From contig JAKAZN010000124.1 of assembly GCA_021815835.1 (NCBI GenBank), positions 1 through 6,240 of the forward strand: 6,240 nucleotides of DNA. Direction: 5' to 3'. The notes beneath the pieces were generated by a model. That model worked only from the letters and a program-made list of their open reading frames with translations. It was not told the DNA's origin and made no database searches. The position numbers and the translations under genes were made by a program. Of this stretch, positions 1 through 6,030 are shown piece after piece. Origin of the DNA: Pseudomonadota bacterium (GTDB taxonomy: Bacteria > Pseudomonadota > Alphaproteobacteria > Acetobacterales > Acetobacteraceae). Every line of letters begins with the position of its first letter. Position 1 is the stretch's first letter.

Positions 1-388
1 GCCGGAACGCGGTCTGGGCGATTCGCGCCGTCGCGAGTTCCTCGCGCAGGGTGACGAGCTCCGCGCGCGCCTCGCTCAGCAATTGCTCGGCCTCGCCGCG
101 CGCGAGTTCCGCATGGCCCTGCTTGGTTTGCAGGTCGAGCAGACTCGCCTGCACCTCGCGCAGCTGTCGCTCGGTGCGTTCATGCGCGCCGCGTTCGGCG
201 CCGAGCGCCGCCTCGGCCGCTTCCGCCCGCTCATGCGGGGAAATCGCGGACCGTGGCGGGCCGAGCGCGTCGAGGCCCTGACGGGGACGCGGATTGACGA
301 CGGTCACCGGCACCTCCCCGTCCTGGACGAACCGGCGTCGCGGCCGATCGAAGGAGGAAAGCACCCGATACCGCCCGTTGCCGCTCAA
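1..388 (-). CDS. Coiled-coil protein, N-terminal part (runs off left edge)
   Basis: I do not recognise the family. Reading leftward from a TTG at 388-386 gives 129 residues with no stop before the window edge. The start is supported by a GGAG at 400-397, 8 nt upstream. Residues 1-50 are basic and proline-containing (MSGNGRYRVLSSFDRPRRR, then a Val-rich stretch) and look poorly ordered. From about residue 53 the chain becomes almost entirely A/E/R/L/Q with heptad-spaced hydrophobics (L76, V79, L83, L86; then L111, L114, L118, A121), which is a long coiled coil continuing past the edge. There is no signal peptide or membrane segment in the visible part. It lies on the same strand as the amidohydrolase upstream of it, separated by 180 bp, so it may have its own promoter. 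A structural, scaffold or partition-like role is possible, but nothing visible decides this. The evidence for coding is the good ribosome binding site, the clean heptad pattern and the open frame. Confidence 0.72.
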   Translation of the reverse strand, partial: MSGNGRYRVLSSFDRPRRRFVQDGEVPVTVVNPRPRQGLDALGPPRSAISPHERAEAAEAALGAERGAHERTERQLREVQASLLDLQTKQGHAELARGEAEQLLSEARAELVTLREELATARIAQTAFR

Positions 389-396
389 CGATTTTG

Positions 397-400
397 CTCC
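397..400 (-). promoter_or_regulatory. Ribosome binding site deciding the TTG start
   Basis: GGAG on the minus strand, 8 nt before the TTG at 388. No ATG or GTG in this frame lies at a comparable distance behind a Shine-Dalgarno-like sequence, so this site is the main reason for choosing the TTG. Confidence 0.55.
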
Positions 401-541
401 ACTGGAAACTGAGGCCAGGTCCCGATCCGCCGTTCGCGCCGGCGATTCGGAGAGTAGCACCCGGCAATGCCATGGCGCCGCTGCTTCCTTCACAGACTCC
501 GCGCCGCGCCGCAAGCCCCTGGCATCCGCCTTGCCCGCGCA

Positions 542-557
542 GCACCCCGTGGGGCGC
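542..557 (-). terminator. Hairpin just downstream of the amidohydrolase stop codon
   Basis: On the minus strand, GCGCCC and GGGTGC (one G-T pair) flank a four-base loop, starting 12 nt after the TAG of the amidohydrolase. No U-tract follows, so this is at best a weak or Rho-assisted transcript end. The rest of 389-568 shows no gene and no convincing promoter for the leftward coiled-coil gene. Confidence 0.25.
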
Positions 558-568
558 CCCGCGATGCG

Positions 569-1732
569 CTATGCCCCGCGCGGCAATTCGCGCTCGATCA
601 GGCGGGCAAACAGGGCCGCGCCATAGGGGATGGCGGCGTCGTTGAAGTCGTAGGCGGCATTGTGCAGCGCCGCGCTGTTGCCGTTGCCCACGTTCAGATA
701 GGCGCCGGGGACTTGCTCCATCATGAAACTGAAATCCTCCGACCCCATCCCCGGCGGCCGGGCGCGATCCACCCGCGCCTCCCCCACCAGCTCGGCGGCG
801 GTATCGGCGAAGGCGCCGGCGGCGCCTGGATCGTTGACCAGCGGGGCAAAGATCACACGAAAATCGCTGGTCGCGGTCGCGCCGAACGCGGCGGCGACGT
901 TGGCGGCGATGCGCGCGATTCCCGTCTCCAGCATTTCCAGCGTCTCGCGCTGCATCGCCCGCGCGGTGCCGGCCAGGCGCGCGCTGCCCGGGATCACGTT
1001 GTAGGCCGCCCCACCCTCGATCTTCGTCACGCTGAGCACCGCGGCCTTCCAGGGCGAGAGGTTGCGCGCGATCAGCGATTGCAGCGCGGTGCCGATATGG
1101 CAGGCGACCAGGACGGGATCGATGCTTTCCTCCGGCCGCGCGCCATGGGCGCCGCGTCCGGTGATGGCGATGTCGAAGAACGCGCCGCCGGCCGAGGACG
1201 CGCCGGGGCTGATCGCGTAGTTGCCGACCTCCATGCCCGGGCGATTATGGATGCCGAAGATGCGTTCGCAGGGAAAGCGTTCGAACAGCTTGTCCTCCAG
1301 CATCGCGAGCGCGCCGCCCGCGCCTTCCTCCCCAGGCTGGAAGATGAAGTTCACCGTGCCGTTGAAGCCCCGCGTCTCCGCCAGGTAGCGCGCCGCGCCG
1401 AGCAGCATGGTGGTATGCCCGTCATGGCCGCAGGCATGCATTACGCCGGGATTGCCGCTGGCATAGGGCCGGCCGGTGGCCTCGGGGATCGGTAGCGCGT
1501 CCATGTCTGCCCTGAGGCCGATCGCGCCCGGGCCGTTGCCCGCGCGCAGCACGCCGACCACGCCGGTGCGGCCCACGCCGCGATGCACCTCGATGCCCCA
1601 GGATTCGAGCAGCTTCGCGACCTGCTCGGCGGTGCGGTGTTCGCTCATCCCGAGCTCGGGATTTGCGTGCAGGTCGTGGCGGATGGCGGTGAGCTCATCG
1701 TGATAGCGGCGGATCGTGTCGAGCGCGGGCAT
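569..1732 (-). CDS. M20D-family metallo-amidohydrolase (hippurate hydrolase type)
   Basis: Soluble 387-aa zinc- or manganese-type amidohydrolase expected to split N-acyl or N-aroyl amino acids into acid plus amino acid (hippurate, IAA-amino acids, N-acetyl amino acids; the substrate cannot be told). Visible motifs in order: N-terminal RHDLHANPELG (18-28), LRADMDALPIPE (73-84), HACGHDGH (99-106), FQPGEEG (131-137), IHN (161-163), the lid-domain GRGAHGARPEE (192-202), GMGSEDF (328-334) and LHN (356-358). By analogy with characterised M20D enzymes the metal ligands are C101, H103, E136, H162 and H357, with E135 as catalytic base; all are present. The central dimerisation domain is about residues 175-290. 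There is no signal peptide, so it is cytoplasmic. Start: ATG at 1732 or the in-frame ATG two codons upstream at 1738; an AAGGA lies 4 nt before 1738 and 10 nt before 1732, which slightly favours 1732. Stop TAG at 569-571. It is transcribed divergently from the RraA-like gene, 126 bp away. Length and motifs are normal for the family, with no sign of damage. Confidence 0.96.
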   Translation of the reverse strand: MPALDTIRRYHDELTAIRHDLHANPELGMSEHRTAEQVAKLLESWGIEVHRGVGRTGVVGVLRAGNGPGAIGLRADMDALPIPEATGRPYASGNPGVMHACGHDGHTTMLLGAARYLAETRGFNGTVNFIFQPGEEGAGGALAMLEDKLFERFPCERIFGIHNRPGMEVGNYAISPGASSAGGAFFDIAITGRGAHGARPEESIDPVLVACHIGTALQSLIARNLSPWKAAVLSVTKIEGGAAYNVIPGSARLAGTARAMQRETLEMLETGIARIAANVAAAFGATATSDFRVIFAPLVNDPGAAGAFADTAAELVGEARVDRARPPGMGSEDFSFMMEQVPGAYLNVGNGNSAALHNAAYDFNDAAIPYGAALFARLIERELPRGA

Positions 1733-1858
1733 TTCCATGGCATCCTTGGCGGCGATGATCGCGCCACTCTGCGCTGTCGCCCGCCCAGCGCCAAGCGCCC
1801 CTTGCCGCGCTCCGTCCCGGGCCGTAACCACCATCCCCGCAACCGGACGGAGGGTTCC
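1733..1858. promoter_or_regulatory. Divergent intergenic region with inverted repeat
   Basis: This 126-bp gap separates the leftward amidohydrolase from the rightward RraA-like gene and must hold the promoters of both. A 6-bp perfect inverted repeat, GCGCTG at 1771-1776 and CAGCGC at 1786-1791 with a 9-bp centre, is a possible operator. The best rightward promoter reading is TTGCCG (1802-1807), 17 bp, TAACCA (1825-1830), but its -10 is poor. No convincing leftward promoter is visible. The region contains no gene. Confidence 0.4.
1848..1854 (+). promoter_or_regulatory. Strong ribosome binding site of the RraA-like gene
   Basis: CGGAGGG, a near-perfect Shine-Dalgarno sequence, ends 4 nt before the ATG at 1859. 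It fixes this start over longer in-frame readings that would extend back into the amidohydrolase gene. Confidence 0.8.
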
Positions 1859-2557
1859 ATGGCGGACGAGGCATCCATCATCGCGGCGCTGAGGCATGTC
1901 TCCTCCGCCACCGTGACCACGCTCCTGCTGAAGAAGGGGCTGCGCAACGTGTGGATGCGCGGACCCAAGCCGCTGCGCCCCGACCAGCCGCGGCTGATCG
2001 GGCGCGCCTTCACGCTCCGCTTCGTCCCCGCGCGGGAAGATCTGGCGACGCCGGAATCCTGGTCCTCGCCCAAATCCACCCGTGCCGCGATCGAGGCGAT
2101 GCCGCACGGCGCGATCGCCGTCGTCGATGCGATGGGCGTGACCGATGCCGGGATTTTCGGCGACATCCTGTGCGCGCGCATGGCAAAGCGCGGCGTGGCC
2201 GCGCTGGTCACGGATGGCGCGGTGCGGGATGTGGCGGGCGTGCTGGGGACCGGACTGCCGGTGTGGTGCGCCGGCGTGGCGGCGCCGCCCTCGGTCGCCG
2301 GCCTGACCTTCGTCGATTGGGGCGAGCCGGTCGGCTGCGGCGGCGTCGCGGTGTTTCCCAACGATCTGATCCTGGCCGACGCCGACGGCGCGGTGGTGAT
2401 CCCGGCCGCCTTCGTGGACGAAATCGTCGCCGGCGGCGCCGAACAGGAACGGCTGGAAGCCTGGATCATGACCGAGGTGGACAAGGGCGCGCCGCTCCCC
2501 GGCCTCTATCCGCCGAACGCGGAGCACAAGGCGCGCTACGAGGCGAGCCGGAAGTAA
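1859..2557 (+). CDS. RraA-like protein, probable oxo-acid aldolase/decarboxylase
   Basis: A 232-aa member of the RraA / HMG-CHA aldolase family (COG0684), of the long form commonly labelled 'ribonuclease activity regulator RraA'. Members with a complete active site split 4-hydroxy-4-methyl-2-oxoglutarate or related 4-hydroxy-2-oxo acids and decarboxylate oxaloacetate with a divalent metal; E. coli RraA instead binds and inhibits RNase E. This protein has D102, exactly 20 residues, then R123-D124 (inside VTDGAVRD), the D-X20-R-D pattern of the aldolase branch. Other family marks are the N-terminal SSATVTTLLLKKGLRNVW (15-32), VVDAMG (88-93), the glycine-rich VGCGGVAVFPNDLILADADG (158-177) and VVIPAAFVDEIV (179-190). 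It is cytoplasmic, with no signal peptide. The start is set by the CGGAGGG site 4 nt upstream. The GH15 gene begins 4 bp after its TAA, so the two are probably one operon; the amidohydrolase is divergent. I expect an enzyme rather than an RNase regulator, but the substrate is unknown. Family assignment is firm; function is moderate. Confidence 0.93.
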   Translation: MADEASIIAALRHVSSATVTTLLLKKGLRNVWMRGPKPLRPDQPRLIGRAFTLRFVPAREDLATPESWSSPKSTRAAIEAMPHGAIAVVDAMGVTDAGIFGDILCARMAKRGVAALVTDGAVRDVAGVLGTGLPVWCAGVAAPPSVAGLTFVDWGEPVGCGGVAVFPNDLILADADGAVVIPAAFVDEIVAGGAEQERLEAWIMTEVDKGAPLPGLYPPNAEHKARYEASRK

Positions 2558-2561
2558 GGTC

Positions 2562-4385
2562 TTGTCCGATACCGCGCCGCGGATCGAGGAGTACGCGCTG
2601 ATCGGCGATTGCCGCACGGCCGCCCTGGTGAGCCGCGCGGGATCGATCGACTGGCTCTGCCTGCCGCGTTTCGACAGTCCGGCCTGCCTCGCCGCCCTGC
2701 TCGACACCCCACGCGCCGGCTTCTGGCGCGTGGCGCCGGAGGACGCGGGCGCAAACGTCACCCGCCATTACCGCCCCGGCACCCTGATCCTGGAGACTTG
2801 CTTCGAAACCGCCACCGGGCGGGTCAGCGTGATCGATTTCATGCCGCCCCAGGCGGGCGTGGCCGGCATGCAGGTCTCCGGCCCCGGACCCACCGTGATC
2901 CGCATCGCCCGTGGCGAGTCCGGCGCGGTGCCGATGCGCTTCGATCTGGCGTTGCGCTTCGACTACGGCTCCTTCGTCCCCTGGGTCACGCGCCAGCGCA
3001 CCGGCTTCGGCATCACCGCGATCGCCGGCCCCGACCTCGTCGCGGTCCACAGCACGATCCCGCTGGAAGGCCACGACTTCCACACCGAGGCTCGCTTCAC
3101 CCTGCACGCGGGCGAAGAAGCCTGCTTCGTCCTCGCCCACGGCCCGTCCCATCTGCCGCCGCCCGCCGCGGCCGATCCGCTGATCGCGCTGCACGCGACC
3201 GAGGCGTTCTGGACCGACTGGTCCGGACGCAACCGCTACCAGGGCGAATTCCGTTCTGAAGTGGAACGATCCCTGATCACCCTCAAGGCGCTGACCTGCG
3301 CCGAGACGGGCGGCATCGTCGCCGCGCCGACCACGTCCCTGCCCGAGCAGCCCGGTGGGTCGCGCAACTGGGATTACCGCTTCTGCTGGCTGCGCGACGC
3401 GACCTTCACCCTGCTCGCGCTGCTCGATGCCGGCTACCGCGAGGAGGCGCGCGCCTGGAGCGCCTGGCTGCGCCGCGCGGTTGCCGGCAGCCCGGGGCAG
3501 ATGCGCACGCTCTATGGCGTGGGCGGCGAACGGCGGCTGCCGGAATGGGAGGTGCCGTGGCTCGCGGGCTATCAGGGGGCCAGGCCCGTGCGCGTCGGCA
3601 ACGCCGCCGGCGACCAATTGCAGATCGATACCTATGGCGAGGTGATCGACGCGCTCTATCAATCCAAGCACGCGGGCCTCGCCGCGCCCGGCGAGACCTG
3701 GGGCCTGATGTGCGAGATCATCGACCACCTCGGCACGATCTGGGACAAACCCGACGAGAGCATCTGGGAAGTGCGCGGCGGGCAGCGGCACTTCGTGTTC
3801 TCCAAGGTCATGGCCTGGGTGGCGATGGACCGCGCCGTGAAGGAAGCGGAAAGCCGCGGCGCGGCCGAGCGCATGGAACCATGGCGCCGCTTGCGCGCGC
3901 GCATCCACGCCGATATCTGCGCGCACGGCTTCGACGCCGGCAAGAACAGCTTCGTGCAGGCCTACGGATCCACGGCGTTGGACGCGAGCGCGCTGATGAT
4001 CCCGCTGGTGGGGTTCCTGCCCGCCACCGATCCGCGGATGCTGGGCACCGTCGCCGCGATCGAACGCGAATTGCTGCAGGACGGGCTGGTGCGGCGCTAT
4101 CGCACCGAAGACGGATCGGACGGGCTGGACGGCGGCGAGGGTGTGTTCCTCGCATGCAGCTTCTGGCTGGCCGACAACCTGGTCCTGCAAGGACGGGCGG
4201 GCGAGGCGCGGGCGCTGTTCCGCCGGCTCGCCGGATTGGCCAACGATGTCGGGCTGCTGGCGGAGGAATACGACCCGGCAACGCGCCGCCAGCTTGGCAA
4301 TTTCCCGCAGGCGTTCTCGCACCTGGCGCTGATCGGAACCGCAATGAACCTGTCGGCGCGAAAGGGGCGCCGGGCGGCGAAATAG
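2562..4385 (+). CDS. GH15 glycoside hydrolase (glucoamylase/trehalase type)
   Basis: A 607-aa cytoplasmic inverting glycoside hydrolase of family 15, expected to release glucose from alpha-glucans/maltooligosaccharides or to split trehalose; bacterial members do either and sequence alone does not decide. The N-terminal beta-rich domain typical of the family covers about residues 5-215 (opening IEEYALIGDCRTAALV, then GSIDWLCLPRFDSPACLAAL). The (alpha/alpha)6 barrel runs from about 230 to 598. Sugar-site motifs: GGSRNWDYRFCWLRDA (265-280), GNAAGDQLQIDTYGE (346-360), SIWEVRGGQRHFVFSKVMAW (400-419), GEGVFLACSFWLADNL (525-540) and LLAEEYDP (565-572). E403 fits the general acid and E568 (or E569) the general base, so the active site looks intact. 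There is no signal peptide. The start is a TTG, 4 bp after the upstream TAA; the nearest Shine-Dalgarno-like bases (GGAAG at 2550-2554 or AAGG over the stop) overlap the end of the RraA-like gene, which suggests translational coupling. The first in-frame ATG is far inside the conserved N-domain. Length is normal for the family. Confidence 0.95.
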   Translation: MSDTAPRIEEYALIGDCRTAALVSRAGSIDWLCLPRFDSPACLAALLDTPRAGFWRVAPEDAGANVTRHYRPGTLILETCFETATGRVSVIDFMPPQAGVAGMQVSGPGPTVIRIARGESGAVPMRFDLALRFDYGSFVPWVTRQRTGFGITAIAGPDLVAVHSTIPLEGHDFHTEARFTLHAGEEACFVLAHGPSHLPPPAAADPLIALHATEAFWTDWSGRNRYQGEFRSEVERSLITLKALTCAETGGIVAAPTTSLPEQPGGSRNWDYRFCWLRDATFTLLALLDAGYREEARAWSAWLRRAVAGSPGQMRTLYGVGGERRLPEWEVPWLAGYQGARPVRVGNAAGDQLQIDTYGEVIDALYQSKHAGLAAPGETWGLMCEIIDHLGTIWDKPDESIWEVRGGQRHFVFSKVMAWVAMDRAVKEAESRGAAERMEPWRRLRARIHADICAHGFDAGKNSFVQAYGSTALDASALMIPLVGFLPATDPRMLGTVAAIERELLQDGLVRRYRTEDGSDGLDGGEGVFLACSFWLADNLVLQGRAGEARALFRRLAGLANDVGLLAEEYDPATRRQLGNFPQAFSHLALIGTAMNLSARKGRRAAK

Positions 4386-4485
4386 GGCCCGAGGGCGCTG
4401 CCCCTCCCGGACGCGACGCGATGGCGCGGCAGGGCGCGGGAGAGGTAAGGGCGGCGCCGGTTGCAAGCGACGGCCCCGGGGCGGC

Positions 4486-4519
4486 GGATCCATGCAGCGG
4501 ATCCATGCAGCGGATCCAT
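4486..4519. repeat. 13-bp tandem repeat, 2.6 copies
   Basis: GGATCCATGCAGC occurs at 4486-4498 and 4499-4511, followed by a third partial copy, GGATCCAT, at 4512-4519. Copies are identical. Each holds the palindrome GGATCC. The block is flanked by a 7-bp inverted repeat (TGCAAGC at 4462-4468, GCTTGCA at 4523-4529) and ends 5 bp before a -35-like element. The period of 13 is not a multiple of three, which argues against a coding repeat. It could be an operator array or simple slippage. The rest of 4386-4485 shows only a bulged GC hairpin near 4391-4406 after the GH15 stop. Confidence 0.9.
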
Positions 4520-4524
4520 CCGGC

Positions 4525-4555
4525 TTGCACGGCCGGCCCCGCTTTGCGCTACAAT
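4525..4555 (+). promoter_or_regulatory. Candidate promoter of the FHA gene
   Basis: TTGCAC (4525-4530) and TACAAT (4550-4555) are separated by 19 bp, slightly long. The -10 with its two preceding bases, GCTACAAT, matches 7 of 8 positions of the alphaproteobacterial GCTANAWC pattern. Transcription would begin near 4562, giving a leader of about 60 nt to the GTG at 4621. The tandem repeat lies immediately upstream, in a position suited to an activator or autoregulatory site. Confidence 0.5.
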
Positions 4556-4611
4556 GGCCGGGCTCGTTCCGATTCCCCGCGCGGCCGGGCCATCCCGGTC
4601 GGCCGCTCCCC

Positions 4612-4615
4612 GAGG
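4612..4615 (+). promoter_or_regulatory. Ribosome binding site deciding the GTG start
   Basis: GAGG, 5 nt before the GTG at 4621. It supports that start over an in-frame ATG at 4492, which lies inside the tandem repeat and upstream of the candidate promoter. Confidence 0.6.
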
Positions 4616-4620
4616 CTCCG

Positions 4621-5880
4621 GTGCTCACCCAGCGCGAAACCGTTCGTTTCCTTTCCGCCGGCCAGGACATCTGGTTGCGCCAGTTCCCCGCCCTGCATCG
4701 CCGGGCGCAGTGGCACCTGGCGAGCCATCTGGCCGTGCGCGCGCGCGAAGGCGCGGCCCTCGGCGAGCTCTACGGATTGGTCAAGCAGGTCTTCCTGCTC
4801 GACGACGCCACGGTGCGCGAGCGGGTGGGGGAGCTGCGCGGCCTCGGCTTCTGCGCCATTGATCCCGAGGACGCGCCGCTCTCGGCCCGCACCGTCGTGC
4901 TGCCCACCGTCGCGCTGTTCAACCAGTACGATCTCTATCTGCGCGATATCGGCGTCCGCCTGCTGACCCTGGGGGCCGCGCTCGCCGGGCTGCGTCCCGG
5001 CAAGGTGGCCGCGATCGACGCCGCCGGCCGCCTCGCGCTGCTGCGCGCGGTCGAGACCGGGCAGGAGACCTGGCTCGCCGGCGCGGAACGCGTGTTCGAG
5101 GCCGATAACCTCTCCCGCGCCCGGCGGATCGATGCGCGGCGGCATCTGCTGTCGATCTCCCACAGTTCGCTGCTGCTGATGGCGCTCGAACAGCAATTCG
5201 GCGCCACAAGCCAGCCGGCCGAGGAGGAGGACGGGCTGCTCGCCGACCAGATGGCGGCCTCCCTGCTCGGCGCGATCCGGCAGAATTTCCAGACCACGCG
5301 CGATCACATCGCCTTCCTGATGCGGATCGGCCTGCTGGAGCGCCGCTCCGGGCGCGCCTTGCGCGTGGGCCTGGCGCAGGCCGCGATCGCGCCCTTCGGC
5401 GCGGCGCTGGACGAAGCGGGCGCCGCGCTGGCCGAGCAGGCCCAGGCGCTGTCGCGGCGCGACAGCCCGGCTGACGGCACTGGCCTGTCGCACGAGGCCC
5501 TGGTGGCGCAACCGCCGGAATCCCGGCCCTGCCTGCTGCTCAGCGGCCCCGGCGATCCACCGCCGCGAATCGAGCTCGGGGATGAGCCGCTGATCCTCGG
5601 CCGCGCCCCGGGTGCCGGGCTGATGCTGCCCTCGATCGAGGTCTCCCGCGCCCATTGCCGGCTGGAGGCCGCTTGCGGCGACGTCCTGGTCACCGATCTC
5701 AATTCCACCAACGGCACGTTCATCGACGGGGTGCGGATCACCGGCACCACGACCCTGGCGCCCGGCGCGGTGCTGCGCCTCGGCCCCTACCGGCTGACGA
5801 TCCCGAGCGAGGTGCCCGACGGCACGATCCGCGCCGACCGCACCGGGGCCACCATCCGCCAGCGTGGCGCGAAATCCTGA
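4621..5880 (+). CDS. FHA-domain protein with two predicted winged-helix regions
   Basis: A 419-aa soluble protein. The C-terminal FHA domain, about residues 303-395, is clear: LILGRAPGAG (324-333) with G327-R328, SRAHC (342-346) with S342 and H345, then DLNSTNGTFIDG (359-370). FHA domains bind phosphothreonine peptides, so it should act downstream of a Ser/Thr kinase; no kinase is in the window. The N-terminal 300 residues are not a family I recognise, but two stretches read like MarR-type winged helices: about 20-98 (LGELYGLV, then TVRERVGELRGLGF and a beta-wing ending RTVVLPT) and about 172-252 (ASLLGAIRQNFQ, then TTRDHIAFLMRIGLLERR and GRALRVGL). An alanine-rich helix at 258-280 links to the FHA domain. 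The tail after the FHA domain holds two TIR triplets at 402-404 and 411-413. There is no signal peptide or membrane segment. The start is GTG 4621, with GAGG 5 nt upstream and a candidate promoter around 4525-4555; an automatic call might extend to ATG 4492. The FHA assignment is firm; DNA binding is inference. Confidence 0.9.
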   Translation: MLTQRETVRFLSAGQDIWLRQFPALHRRAQWHLASHLAVRAREGAALGELYGLVKQVFLLDDATVRERVGELRGLGFCAIDPEDAPLSARTVVLPTVALFNQYDLYLRDIGVRLLTLGAALAGLRPGKVAAIDAAGRLALLRAVETGQETWLAGAERVFEADNLSRARRIDARRHLLSISHSSLLLMALEQQFGATSQPAEEEDGLLADQMAASLLGAIRQNFQTTRDHIAFLMRIGLLERRSGRALRVGLAQAAIAPFGAALDEAGAALAEQAQALSRRDSPADGTGLSHEALVAQPPESRPCLLLSGPGDPPPRIELGDEPLILGRAPGAGLMLPSIEVSRAHCRLEAACGDVLVTDLNSTNGTFIDGVRITGTTTLAPGAVLRLGPYRLTIPSEVPDGTIRADRTGATIRQRGAKS

Positions 5881-6030
5881 ACGAAACCGGAAATCCAGCG
5901 AAAAGAGGCGGGGATAGTCCGGCGATTTTTCCCCTCGTTTGCTGCCGAACCAGGCCTGCCCCGAACCGCCGTAAATCCCCGCCCGCACTCCCTGTTTCGC
6001 GCGCCACGCGCGGGCGCTAGACCGTGGCCA
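5881..6030. other. Intergenic leader between the FHA gene and the hairpin cluster
   Basis: No gene is visible. A T5 run at 5926-5930 follows a short GGGGA/TCCCC inverted repeat (5910-5914, 5930-5934) that overlaps it, so it is not a proper intrinsic terminator for the FHA gene. A 6-bp hairpin with a 3-base loop (CGCGCG-CCA-CGCGCG, 5998-6012) follows. GCTAGACC at 6016-6023 matches 7 of 8 positions of the alphaproteobacterial -10 pattern, but the bases 17 bp upstream (TTTCGC) are a poor -35. A transcript from it would begin near 6030, right at the first hairpin of the RNA candidate. Confidence 0.35.

Noticed and set aside
83..412. 109-residue plus-strand frame
   Set aside because: Lies over the minus-strand coiled-coil frame, which has the better ribosome binding site and heptad periodicity. 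I cannot exclude it fully because the gene is cut by the edge.
467..1495. 342-residue plus-strand frame
   Set aside because: Antisense to the amidohydrolase, whose metal ligands and motifs are complete on the other strand.
569..2761. 730-residue minus-strand frame starting at 2761
   Set aside because: Only its last 387 residues are the amidohydrolase. The N-terminal extension is antisense to the RraA-like gene and GH15 N-terminus, is rich in R/H/D/G and has no domain.
4486..4519. CRISPR-like reading of the tandem repeat
   Set aside because: Units are 13 bp and directly abutting with no spacers, and no cas gene is nearby.
2466..4670. 734-residue minus-strand frame
   Set aside because: Antisense shadow of GH15 caused by high GC; low-complexity R/A/H/Q composition with no recognisable motif.
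5905..5940. Intrinsic terminator of the FHA gene at the T5 run 5926-5930
   Set aside because: No stable stem directly precedes the T-run; the only inverted repeat (GGGGA/TCCCC) includes the last T of the run.
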